Shown here in pieces: positions 1-10,358 of a DNA stretch of 64,000 bases. The position numbers and the translations under genes were made by a program. Source of the DNA: Taeniopygia guttata (Eukaryota > Chordata > Aves > Passeriformes > Estrildidae). How positions within the stretch are numbered: the first letter of the stretch is position 1; each line of letters begins with the position of its first letter. Where the stretch lies: positions 105,848,001 to 105,912,000 of the forward strand of contig NC_133026.1 in assembly GCF_048771995.1 (NCBI RefSeq). Reading direction: 5' to 3'. Below the pieces are notes generated by a model, which was given only the letters and a program-made list of their open reading frames with translations, searched no databases and was not told where the DNA came from.

Positions 1-1232
1 TTAAACTGACTTGTATTTTTGTAGCTATATAATTCAGATTCAGGGTATGTCTAAATTATCCTTATTTTCTTCTTGATCTAAATTGCTAAAAGCTTGAAGA
101 ATAATTTGCTTATTCTTTTAACATATTCAATCTAGCCGCTTTTGACATTCAGCTATTTTTGCTTTGTCTCTGTGCTTCTGGACCTATAGCTGGGTTTGAA
201 TAGAGATCTCTTGATTCTTAGTAGAGGGAGAACAACAGGAACTGTAAGATTTTTATGCTAATGGAAATTCTCAAGATACTCTTACAGGAGTACACACTAT
301 TAGGTAGTAAATCTAAAGTTGAAATCGCATTATTTTGTCCTAATGTGGATATTAAAATCTATAATATTTTGCTCAAAAGACAAAGTGCTAATAGCTCTGT
401 AAATGCAGCAATTCCATTTTGTTGCAGCCTTTATGCTGTTCACTGCATTTCTGCACCTGAGTTGACTGCACCATTAGTTCTTCAGCCTCCCAAGGCTGTG
501 TTGTGACTCTGTGTAGGGTGATCACCTCAAAATCCATTAAAATGAGGTCATATTGGCACTTTCATAACATTTGGATTTAGCCTAAATTTAGGTGGCAATG
601 GGTGGTGTGGGTGGGTTACTCTTGTGTTCCCACGGTCTGGTGAGTTCCCATAGATAGTATCCTATCAGCTCACCCCTGAAAGTGGTTATTATCAAAATTT
701 AAGATGAGGAGAAAGGTTAGGCTGGGTTTGTTTAATTAACTGTGCTGTTCTTGTTAGCCTTTTGATAATATAGTTTTTAAAATTAGTCAGAAACTCGTAT
801 TTCTGTAAGAAGTTAACTTCTGGAACATTTTCTGACACATATGCTTCTAAGAGGATGGAAGCGTGGCAATTGGATAATTTGTTATAGAAAACAGTGGATT
901 ACATTGGAGGAAAGATGGTTTTGTTTGTTTTAATTTCAGCAGATAACACAGAAGGTACAGCAGTCAGCTGCTCCTTCTTTTAGCCGGTGGTGTTAATTGG
1001 AGAGGTAACAATGATACATAATAAATACATCCTTCAGAGGCGTAGTAATTATAATAATGTGACTAGTACCTATTTTGTAGTAAAGGTTCCTTGGTTGCAG
1101 GATAATACAAAACCATCTATGTGGCAATTCCAGCCAGTATTGATCAATCTTTTATTGGATACTGCAGAAATACTTCTCTGCTCTCATGCAGTGCAATGCT
1201 GACTGATGTGGGCATTTGGTTTCTTTTCACAG
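1..1232. other. Intron 1 of receptor copy A (3' part), no exon 1
   Basis: No sequence resembling the first coding exon of the downstream partner gene (10112-10358) is visible here on either strand. This stretch is therefore read as the 3' part of intron 1 of copy A. In copy B the same intron is about 2.56 kb, so exon 1 of copy A would be expected some 1-2 kb left of the window. The reading frame at 255-506 shows no transmembrane or family motif and is taken as chance. Confidence 0.6.
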
Positions 1233-1399
1233 GTGCATTCTGTATGCCATTGTACATCCCTTATGCCCTGACAGGGACATGGCACTTGGGAAGGAGCCTG
1301 TGCAAGCTCTGGCTGGTCATGGACTATCTTGTGTGCACAGCTTCAGTGTTTAACATTGTCCTTATCAGCTACGACCGTTTCCTGTCGGTTACAAAAGCG
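1233..1399 (+). CDS. HRH4: Copy A exon 2 (TM2 end to start of ICL2)
   Basis: 167-nt exon bounded by a pyrimidine-rich tract plus CAG at 1230-1232 and by GTAAGA at 1400. It starts in phase 1: the first two bases complete a Gly codon begun in exon 1. It encodes the end of TM2, ECL1 and TM3, including Cys3.25, Asp3.32 and the DRF motif. Length and phase equal those of copy B exon 2, but the nucleotides differ at 33 of 167 positions (hand count). Confidence 0.9.
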
Positions 1400-4300
1400 G
1401 TAAGACTAACATTTCTATTTATTGCTTTTTATATGTTGGGATTTCTATAAAACTCAGAGTGTTTCACAATTGACACTTTAAGCTAAATAGTGCTTTGTTA
1501 TTGGTACCATTTTTTAATAGAGAAATGATGATGCTTCAATGTTGCATTGGGACTTAGGACACTGCCTTGCTGTGATTTCAATGTTACCTTTGTGCCACCT
1601 GAACTAGAAGTTATTTAATTACTCTACACAGGAGATGGGAAGGTCCAAGTGGGAAAGAGACAGCAGCCATATGGAGAACTTGGGTTTTGGCCATTAGAAG
1701 AGTTGGTGGTGATCAAAACTAGGTTGAGTCAAGGATGTGCTTAGGCTTGGATAAATTAACTAAGAAGAGCATTTGGAGACACAATGAGATGGACTGAGTG
1801 AAGATCTGATGAGGATCTGAATTACTGCAGGGGGTGATTGACATGTGCTGACAGTGAGCAGTTGAGTGGAAACTGATCTCTTGAAGCAAAAAGAAGAATT
1901 AATCAAAATATTTGGAGAGGTAAGGGATGTTTCTTGAGGGTTGTTGTTCTTCTGTTTCAGAAGATATCCAAGGAATCAAATAAGAAATATTGTGATTCAC
2001 CATTTCTAAGTTTTACTTGGTGTTTGGTCCCAGGATCCAAGAATGGTTTGGAAGAAACCTTAAAGATTATCCGGTTCCAACCCCCTGGCATGGGCAAGGA
2101 CATCTTCCACTAGATCAGGTTGCTCAGAGCCCCATCCTGGCCTTGAACACTTCCAGGGATAGGGCATCCACAGTGTCTCAGGTCAACCTGTTCCAGTGCC
2201 TCACCATCCTTGTAGCAAAGAATTTCTTTCTAATATCTGATCTAAGCCTACTCTCTTTTGGTTTAAAGCTATTTCTCCTTGTCCTATCTCTGCTTGCCCC
2301 TCAGATCCTGGAAGGCTGCAGTCAGGTCACCCCAAAGCCTTCTCTTCTCCACGTTGATGAGTCTGCTTGCTTCAATGACATGTTTCATATTAGACTGGGA
2401 GGTTTTCATTTGGAAGATGCTGATACAATGCCTAATCACTTCCTCTTCTTCCCTAGTGGTGTGGTTTTTACAGTTGGTTTTTGCTAGTTTGTTGTTTCAT
2501 TTTTTGGTTTTTGGTTTTTTTAAGCTGAAGAGTAAAGTATAAGAATCCTTGTATTTAAGACATTAATGAAGCTGCAGACCTCAGAATAAGAATAATGTAA
2601 ATTAAAAGGGCCTCAGTAACCTAGCTGAGATCCATGTTCTTGTGCCATTGCTGATGGTCTTCATTTACATGATCACAGTCTGGTTTTCTTCTTTAGGGTA
2701 TTAGGATGGAGTGAGTCTAGAAATGTGTAACAGGGCTGTTATCCAAAGAAAAGACACCATGCTTCCTCATAGACTTGGGATCCACCTCTGCCTCTGCTGC
2801 AAAGCCAGCCTGTGTCCAACTTCCAGTCACTTCAGACTTAACAATTTGTGAAGCTGTGCCCAGCTTCCTGTTTTCTGCCTCTAAATTGAGCTGCATGTCT
2901 TGCACAGGTTGGCAAATTAATTACTGCAGACCTGGAGCTGTACATGGAGCTAATATGATGCTTTAAGACATAGAGGAGTCTGAATCTTTAGGCTACACAT
3001 ATTTAAAACAGAAAATCCAAACCAATGTGCATAACCCTGAACTATTGCTCTGATACTTGTTGGTGAAAGGCAATGCCCTTGTGTGCTGTGTGGCTGTGAA
3101 GGCATCATTCATTATTATTTGTGTATCATGCAGGTACTCTTCTAATGAACAGTATAGGAAGATGATGAGGAAGGCAGCAGTTCTGAGGAAAGCCTGAGAT
3201 TCCAAATGTTGAACAGTACAGAGAAAATAAAATTGTCCAGCTTTTCATGAACTTATCTTCTTGTGCTATGAAAGATGGAGGGGACCAAGAGTACAGCTGG
3301 CCTATTACAGGGTGGGCTTAGCTCTTATATTTCCTAACCTTGGATGGTTTTATTTTAATGCTTAATATGCTGTCTGGGTGGGGTGGACATAAAACCATCA
3401 AGATTTTCAGTAGTGGAATGAACTGTTTACAAGGTAAGGCTAACATTAAAATAGAGTGATTCAATAAGGCAGGGGGTGTTATAGTATATGTCTGGGATAG
3501 ATTTTTCTGCTATGGCAAGAGGAAACACTATGAAAAATTATATTGTCTGGTGTTTGCAGTTTCACATGACAACCTGTCTAATATAGAAGGCTTCTACTTT
3601 TTCTGAGCTTGTAGGAACTCCCACAGCTGCTTTCACTCTCTGCTGAGCCTGGGCTGATGAATAATACCTATTTCTGATGAATAATACTTATTTCTTACCA
3701 ATAATAATACCTATTTCTTACCAATAGACCTATTTCTTACCAATTCTTTATTGCTACTTTACTGTGTGGTGAAAACAAGCTATGTCCTTTCATACCTGGA
3801 AGCCAAATGATAATTTAGCCATCATAATTTCTGCTCCTCTCCTATGTCCAGTATTAAATCACAGAGCAGCAATGTAACAAGAACAAGACTAGCAGTTTTT
3901 CAGAACCTTACATAGTGAAGACGTTCTAGATGTCTGGGGAAATGCAGAACAAATACTACATTTGGCTTGATTATGTATGTTTTTTTGACATAATTTTTCC
4001 CAAAATGTGGTCTGAATATGTGACATGTTCTTTTTCACTTGTAGGTATCTTACAGAGCCCAGCAGGGAATAATGTCCAGCTCTGCCATCAAGATGGTGGC
4101 CATCTGGGTCTTAGCATTTCTCCTGTACTGCCCAGCCATCCTGTTTTGGGAGCACGTGGCCGGACGCAGCGTGGTAGCGGTGGATCAGTGCTATGCTGAG
4201 TTCTTGAACAACTGGTACTTCCTCCTGTGTGCTTCTACCCTGGAGTTCTTTGTGCCCCTGCTCTTGGTGACCTACTTCAACGTGCACATCTTCCACAACA

Positions 4301-4839
4301 TCCAGAGGCGCCAGCGGCGTGGCAGCGTGCAGGACTGCGAGCCTCCGAGGAGCAGCAGCCTGTCCTGGAGGTTTTGTGGCTTGCTGAGGCCAGGGGCATC
4401 ATCTCCTTCATCAGAAGCAGAGGACAGTGTTTCATCACTGACAAGGCCATGGAGATCACCAGTGGTGGCTAATGGTCCATCTCAAACAGAAACCAATTCT
4501 ACAACTCTCAAAAGGAACTTTTCTGCTTGTTTCTGTTCAGGGACTGGATCAAAACTGCAGCGGGACAAGAAAATAGCGAAGTCTCTTGCCATAATTGTCT
4601 GTGTGTTTGCCATTTGCTGGGCCCCATACTCTTTATTAATGATTATCCGCGGGGTCTGCCAAGGAAAGTGCATCCATAACTCCCTCTATGAAGCAACCTT
4701 TTGGCTTTTGTGGATCAATTCCTCCTTGAACCCATTTCTTTATCCTCTCTGTCATATGAGGTTTCGAATGGCTTTTCTGAAGATATTATGTCTCAAAAAG
4801 TTTGCAACATTGAAATCTGGTAACACGCCTTCTATTTAG
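1233..4839 (+). CDS. HRH4: HRH4-like histamine receptor, copy A (5' partial; exons 1233-1399 and 4045-4839)
   Basis: Class A GPCR of the histamine H3/H4 family, a plasma-membrane receptor expected to bind histamine and couple to Gi/o. The two visible exons encode 56 + 264 residues; with a first exon like that of copy B the protein would be about 402 aa (human H4 390, H3 445). Seen: Cys3.25 in LGRSLCKLW, Asp3.32 in LVMDY, a DRF version of DRY, the ECL2 cysteine (VDQCYAEF), Glu5.46 in STLEFFVP, a rather short ICL3 of about 88 residues, CWAPY in TM6, NPFLY in TM7, and a helix 8 AFLKILCLKKF that recalls H4. VSYRAQQG after the second junction and DRF recall H3. The intron lies after the Ala of VTKA, phase 0 (GCG|gtaaga ... 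gtag|GTA). The frame is intact to the TAG stop. A paralogue lies 10.7 kb downstream on the same strand. The H4 assignment is an inference; H3/H4 family membership is firm. Confidence 0.85.
2030..2362 (-). mobile_element. CR1 LINE 3' fragment in intron 2 of copy A
   Basis: Read on the + strand this is the reverse complement of a CR1 3' end: the 'gaatggtttgg' start, then cttccactagatcaggttgc, ccttgaacacttccaggga, ctaatatctgatctaagcc and ccttctcttctcc in the usual order. It is diverged and lacks a clean terminal repeat. The right-hand limit is uncertain and it may run to about 2450. Confidence 0.85.
3656..3740. repeat. Short AT-rich tandem repeat, about 20-bp unit
   Basis: Four imperfect units end in 'acctatttct' or 'acttatttct' (3656-3675, 3676-3695, 3696-3718, 3719-3737). 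The first two start gatgaataat and the later ones taccaata. It is a minisatellite-like expansion inside intron 2 of copy A. Confidence 0.8.
4045..4839 (+). CDS. HRH4: Copy A exon 3 (TM4 to C-terminus)
   Basis: 795-nt terminal coding exon starting at GTA after a TTTTTCACTTGTAG acceptor. It encodes VSYRAQQG, TM4 (MVAIWVLAFLLYCPAILFW), ECL2, TM5 with Glu5.46, a Ser/Arg-rich ICL3, TM6 with CWAPY, TM7 with NPFLY, helix 8 and a short tail ending NTPSI. The stop is TAG at 4837-4839. Positions 4144-4415 are nearly identical to copy B (three silent differences), while the rest of the exon is clearly diverged. A weak polyadenylation-like ATTAAA lies near 5241. Confidence 0.9.
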   Translation, partial: VSYRAQQGIMSSSAIKMVAIWVLAFLLYCPAILFWEHVAGRSVVAVDQCYAEFLNNWYFLLCASTLEFFVPLLLVTYFNVHIFHNIQRRQRRGSVQDCEPPRSSSLSWRFCGLLRPGASSPSSEAEDSVSSLTRPWRSPVVANGPSQTETNSTTLKRNFSACFCSGTGSKLQRDKKIAKSLAIIVCVFAICWAPYSLLMIIRGVCQGKCIHNSLYEATFWLLWINSSLNPFLYPLCHMRFRMAFLKILCLKKFATLKSGNTPSI

Positions 4840-7729
4840 AGGGGTAAAAGAAATGTCTTACAGATAAGGTTCCTCTGTTATTTAGTGATACTTTTCATAT
4901 GTATGGTCGGCATGAATAGAGAAAAAACCTATTTGTTTACTAATGACATTGTTTAAGAGTGCAGCAGCATTATATAGTTGCCCTGATGTTGCTAATTTTC
5001 AGAATCTCATTTTTGGTTTTGCTGGTATGATGTTAGATTAACTACTGTCTGTACATTGAAAATAATAATAAGCCTTGCTGGATGTCCTCTTGGTTTGTGA
5101 GTGTGAGGTATATTATTTTCTTTCTCATTTTTTTTTCTCTCCTTTGTTTAATACATAGAGCTGGCACTGTGAAAGAACTCTGCTCTTGCTATCTCCATAG
5201 AGAGTCTCTGGAGGGAGATACCTGCTCATATATGTGTTGAATTAAAATTTATGTCCTGTTTATGAACCTAAAGCTATCAGTGAAGAAGCAATACTGCTAC
5301 ATTTTTAAAAGATTATAAAAATTCTCACAGAAGCAGTATATTTTCATTTTATAAACTATTATGAAGACAAAAGCGTGCCCTCTCCTTGTTATAATCGCCA
5401 CAGTGAGCAATATGCAAGTGAACGGACTGCCTAACCTGCCATATCTGTCCTTTTGAAGTTTTAATGTATTTTGTACCTGGGATTGCAGGACAAAGTTAAG
5501 TTAGTAATTCTGAATGATTTTCAGAGAATGAAATTTTCCATGCTATGAGAATTTTGAGATGTGTTATCAAAATTATCAGACATAAGTGGTTGTTAGTCTT
5601 TTCACTTGTACTGTTTTTTTCACCTGACAGTGGCTGCCTCTTCGGTCATGCTTAAATGATATTTAGTGCCAGATCTGTGCACTATGTGATTGCCTAAAAG
5701 ATAGGCCAGGCTTGAGCACATGATCATATTCGTGTTGAATGAGCAGAGCAAGCAATGCTGAGTTCATACGGAATTTATGATTTTGGCTGGCTGTGCAAGA
5801 ATAGACAATAGCCTCTCTGATGTAAAGCTTTGCAAGAGCAAAGATATTCCATCAAAATGTCTGGAACAAATTTGATCTGACAGAGTGATTTTTATACTAG
5901 TACAGTTCTTTGTGTCCTGTTACTGTGACATTATATGGATTTTCTCTGCCACAGAACAAATATCAAACTCGATTTTTTTCAATTGGGGAGCAAGGTTCAC
6001 TGCTTGAGAATGAGGTTTACAGAGGTCTGGAAACTGATACAGAGATGTCTTAAGCAGCTCTTAACAGAGAAGTTGAATGTCCAGTGCTGAAAGGAGTGAG
6101 CAGATGTCTTGGAGGAAGCAATGGAGCTTGATTACACCCCATTCCATTTGCTAAACTTTCTTACCTTGTGTTGAGTGTTGCAACTCACCCAGAAGGCTTT
6201 CATGGTAAGTGAGAGTCATTGGCTACCTTTTTTTCTCTCCTTTTGTGTAATTTTATTCCTCCTTGTTTTTAAATATAATAATGTATGAAAATCTGATGCA
6301 CAGAACAATGAAGAGCAGTAGTCAATTTAAATAGTTTTTAATCCAATTTGAAATGGCTGTAGTAGTGTTTCCATAACAGAGTACTCCTTTGCAAACACAG
6401 TTCTAATGCATGGAAGCAGCCTAATTATATCACAAATGTTGATGGCTTTGAGGAGGTAGAATGTTTTTCTCTTCAGAGGTCTGGAACTGAAGACTTCTCT
6501 TGCCAGTTTTCACACTGCTGGAAGGTTATCTTTCACCATTCATTCTCGCTATGCTTCCTTGTCTCATGTGGATAGTGTTATGAGTTGTGAGCCTAATTGC
6601 TAAGAGAGGTGCAGCTTCAGCTGTTTTTACTGTCATGAGCTGTGGTGCTGGCACAGATTTTGTGGGGTTTGTTTTTCTGTGATGCTTGAAAAAAATCTAA
6701 ACTCACAGAGTTAAAACATTTATAGAATAGCTGGTGTACTAAACAGCTGTTCAACAGAGCAACTGAAGATGAGCCCAAGATAGAAATGTATTTGGGTTGT
6801 CTGCTTTCTATCCCTATGCTTTTAGTATAAATATTCACTTTGCATTTTGTACTTGAAGAATGTTAATTTTGGAAAAATAACCTACAAAATTATTGACTAA
6901 ACTGAGTCGATGTATTGCAGTGCTGGAAAACTAATTAGGGAATTTGCCAGGCAGCACAATCTGCAGTGAACTTGAAACAACATAGCATGGTGAAGCTACT
7001 AAAGATCAGTGTTGTTTAGAGTCTGTTTTACACATACAGTGTTCAAACTGTTTTCTCATACCACTCCTGTGTATGAGATGAATTTGTTGTTGAAAACTTT
7101 GCTTAGTGCTCCCAGGGTAAGTCAAGCACTGGGTTGCTCTGCCCACAGCTTTAACACTGTCTTGGTCAGGGTCAGAGTGGCATCCTAAATACTGTCCCTT
7201 GTAAACCACAAAACAGTCATTTTTCAGGGTTATGGTAAGATACTTATTCAGCATTTGTTCTTATGCCCCCACTCAAATGGATGTTTCTTGACAAAGGGTT
7301 TTCTAACCCAGGTCTCTCTAACCAATTATGCATCCATTCACTATTTCACGTCATTGAATTCTCTTTTGTCTTTGCAGATATTCAGTAGGCCTTCTAAATA
7401 CATGATGACAGTAGCTATATGACTTTGTGGGCTTCAGCTCAAACCACATCAGTTTTTTTCTAATCTGACCCTCTCAGATGTAAAAGAAAAAAAAAAACAC
7501 TCAACAAATAAAATTGTATGTTGGAAGAAATTGTGTTATCTTTTTTTTTTTGTTTATTTCTGAAACAAACATTGAACCCTAATGAATCTCCTAATGTCCA
7601 TGTCCTTTATTTTCTAAAGGAAATACCTCATAGACTTCCCCCTGAGTGCCACACAGAACTATGATTATAACTCAATATTTGATTTATTCCCTAATTATAA
7701 AAATGAATGACTACATTCCCCTTGTCCAC
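4840..7729. other. 3' flank of copy A, no gene seen
   Basis: This contains the probable 3' UTR of copy A just after 4839 and then AT-rich non-coding sequence. AATAAA-like hexamers occur (ATTAAA near 5241, AATAAA near 7506), but nothing decides which is used. No transposon or exon is recognised. Confidence 0.5.
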
Positions 7730-9020
7730 TAACCCAGAAATTTTATCAAAGAAGACAAGCAAGTTGCTTAGGTATGATTTACCTATGGTAGGTCCATGCT
7801 GACTGTTCCCAGTTTTCTCCTCCAGGTCCTCAGAAACACCTTCCAAGGGGACTCAATCCATTATTTTCCCAAAGACTAAAGACAATCCGACATTTTGTCC
7901 TTGTGACAGCATTTGAAAATCATTTACCTTTCTTCACTTGTTGGGACTCTTCCCTTTATCTCCACCATTCTAAGAGGATAGAAAGTGGCCTTGCAAAGGT
8001 GGTAGCTGGTTCTCTTGATAGCACAGTAGGTTCCATGGACTTTTATGGGTCAAGTCCCCTCAAGTAATCCTGCCTTATTCTCACCTGCTTGTGACAGTTC
8101 TCATCCTTGAACTCATTCACTAAGCATGGAGGAAAGGGAGACCTAGTTAGTGAGGAATTAAGCTAAGGAAGCACTGGGTACCTCAGCCTTATCTGCACCT
8201 GCTGTCACTGGATCACTGGTCTCGTCCAGCAAACTACCCATATTTTTATTATTCACCATTTTGCTGTTATGGAGTGGCTGATGTTCTTCATGTTGTCCTT
8301 GATGTCCTTTACAAACATCAACTCTAGGTGAGCTTTTGTTTTCCTAACATCATTCTTATGTTGCCAGGCAACATTTCTAAATATCTCCTTTTTGTTTTCT
8401 CCCTCCTTCAAACTTCTTCATGTGGCCTTTCTGCATTGTAGTGTCCAGTTATGATACATCTGCTTGTTTTCTTAAGAACTGGGATGGACTATTCTTGTGC
8501 ATGGAGGTTGCTGTCCTTAGAGGCCTGCAGCTTCCTTGAGCTCCTTGTCTTTTGGATCTGCTCCCATGGGATTCCCACTACTACTTTCCTAAACAGAAAT
8601 CTACTCTCCACTGCTACTCTCCTTCCTCATCACCTTTAGGATCTTGAGTTCCACTACCTCATCATCACTACATCTGAGTCTAGCACTGATAGCACATCAC
8701 CACACAGCCCTGTTTACCACTGAGCAGGTGTTTCAGCTGTGCATCACCCCCATTAGCCCACACAGGACTTGTGTCTGAAAGTTGCCCCTGACAGCCTCCA
8801 GGAACCTTGTTCACTGCTAGGACCTGATGTGTTGCACTTCCAGCAGATGCCATGAACACTAAAGTCCTACATAAAAAGCAGGTCCTGTGGTCCAGAAGCT
8901 TTCTTGAATTGCTTAAAGAAGACTTCATCACCTCCCTCACCCTGAGCTCTGCAATGTGCTCTCACCATAATGTCACCCATGTCAAGTGTGGCTTAGTGAC
9001 TGCACAGGAAGCTCTAGTAC
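7730..9020 (-). mobile_element. Old CR1 LINE relic, ORF2 endonuclease/early RT region
   Basis: Scattered but collinear matches to the reverse complement of avian CR1 ORF2 are visible: the 'catgctgactg...ccaggtcctc' stretch near 7795, 'ccatggactt' near 8033, 'ggtacctcagcctt' near 8178, 'ggatcttgagttccac' near 8639, 'aggaaccttgttcactgctag' near 8801, 'cctcatcacc'-like text near 8925 and 'cataatgtcacccatgtcaa' near 8967. Frames are broken throughout. The element lies between the two receptor copies and lacks a recognisable 3' tail. Both limits are approximate and identification is from memory of the family. Confidence 0.6.
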
Positions 9021-10019
9021 CTCCTCTATGCTTCCCAGGCTGCAGCTGTGCTCACACACCTAAGGCAGCTGTGTCTCATTGCCACATTTTGCCATTCCTG
9101 AGGTCTCTTCTGTTTCTGTCACCCTACACCTTTTGCTTTAATGACTCTTTACAACATAATTCCCTTTGTTCCTCAATAAGGTAGCAGAGAAATGCATCTT
9201 TCTGCCCCCACATCTTGCCCACCCTGTCTTTCCTCGTTTCTTGCCCTACATCTTCCCAAGTACCTGGCATTTTGGCTGAAGTTTGAAATGCTGGTCACTC
9301 AGTGTGCCATGGTGCTGCAGTCAGTGCATGTCAGCCACAGCCATGTGTCTGTGCAAATCCCACCAAAATAAATGGAGTTGTGATGAGGAAGTGATATCTT
9401 TTCTCACTCCTGAAAAGGCCGAAAGGCTTGGTACTTCATGGAGTAAAATTTTATCTAGGATTACTTGGGAGGTGCAGGATTAGGTGGGCCACAAAGTCCA
9501 AGTATTTGTTCTGTTCTGCCCAGAGCTTCTGTTTAGGGTGAGCTGAAGAGGTATTGGTGATGCTTCTGCAGCATGAAACTGTATTACAAATTATCTGTAA
9601 CCAGCAACACTAAGAAATATCTCTCTGTTATTAACTGTAAAATTTAAAAACTGTTATAGCAGCAAGTGGAAAAGTGTCTACATTTTAATGTAAGTGATAT
9701 AGAGTTGTAATAATTTTAATCCTGTTCACCACTGTAGAGGTGAAAATGAAGTGTGGCTTTAGCTTCAGCACAATTTGATGTGCAAAACCACTTACACATT
9801 GCTAATATGCAAACTGCTTGACTTCAAAAATAGTTATCTTCAGACAAGCCTTTTTGACATTAGTAGATAAGGGTTCATGTCCAGGAAAGACACTGATTAT
9901 GAGGTGTCTTTTCTAAGGCCAATAGGTGCATTCAGATCAAGACATGTCAGAGAGCCCAGGTCTTAAAGTCTTGCGTTCCATTTTTTTGATATTGTGAATA
10001 TTTTCTTTTATCGTTTCAG
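9021..10019. other. Upstream region of copy B, no gene seen
   Basis: This non-coding stretch precedes the probable acceptor of the start exon. The first part may still belong to the degraded CR1. No TATA-like core promoter or CpG island stands out, which fits an additional 5' non-coding exon further upstream. Confidence 0.4.
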
Positions 10020-10111
10020 TATTTGGCCCAGCCTGTTAAAAGACTTGTCTCAACCTTTTGGATAACTTTGCCTGATACAACTTCCTTCCCAGACTGACCT
10101 GGACAGCCACC
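10018..10111 (+). promoter_or_regulatory. Probable 5' UTR splice acceptor, leader and Kozak site of copy B
   Basis: A TTTTCTTTTATCGTTTCAG tract ending at 10019 looks like a good 3' splice site. It is followed by a 92-nt leader and GCCACC directly before the ATG at 10112. This suggests that the start codon sits in an exon joined to an upstream untranslated exon. No transcript data were available. Confidence 0.45.
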
Positions 10112-10358
10112 ATGCACAACTGCACTGCTGAAATTCCACACGCGGCTGCGACGTGTAACGAGACTTGGCCCACCCAGCCTCCGAGCACCGAGTTCTCCCA
10201 GGGTGTGTTGGGGCTGCTGGCTTTCCTCATGGTGCTGCTGTGTCTGGTGACCATCCTTGGAAACATGCTGGTGATCCTTGCTTTCATGATGGACAGAAAC
10301 CTCAGGCATCGGAGTAACTATTTCTTTCTGAATCTTGCTGTTTCTGACTTTGCAGTGG
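10112..10358 (+). CDS. HRH4: Copy B exon 1 (N-terminus, TM1, TM2)
   Basis: Starts at an ATG in strong context and ends at G|GTAAGT (donor at 10359) after SDFAV, leaving one base of the following Gly codon. The exon-end position and phase match H3/H4 receptors. The text LGNMLVILAFMMDRNLRHRS is much closer to H4 than to H3 as I remember them. Confidence 0.9.

Larger units (their letters stand above)
1400..4044. other. Intron 2 of copy A
   Basis: This 2.6-kb intron holds a CR1 fragment near 2030 and a short AT-rich tandem repeat near 3656. The matching intron in copy B is 1.6 kb and I could not align the two by eye. No other exon is recognisable. Confidence 0.7.

Noticed and set aside
255..506. 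Possible exon 1 of receptor copy A
   Set aside because: No similarity to the TM1-TM2 exon of copy B, no LGN or LAxSD motif, and no donor in the right phase.
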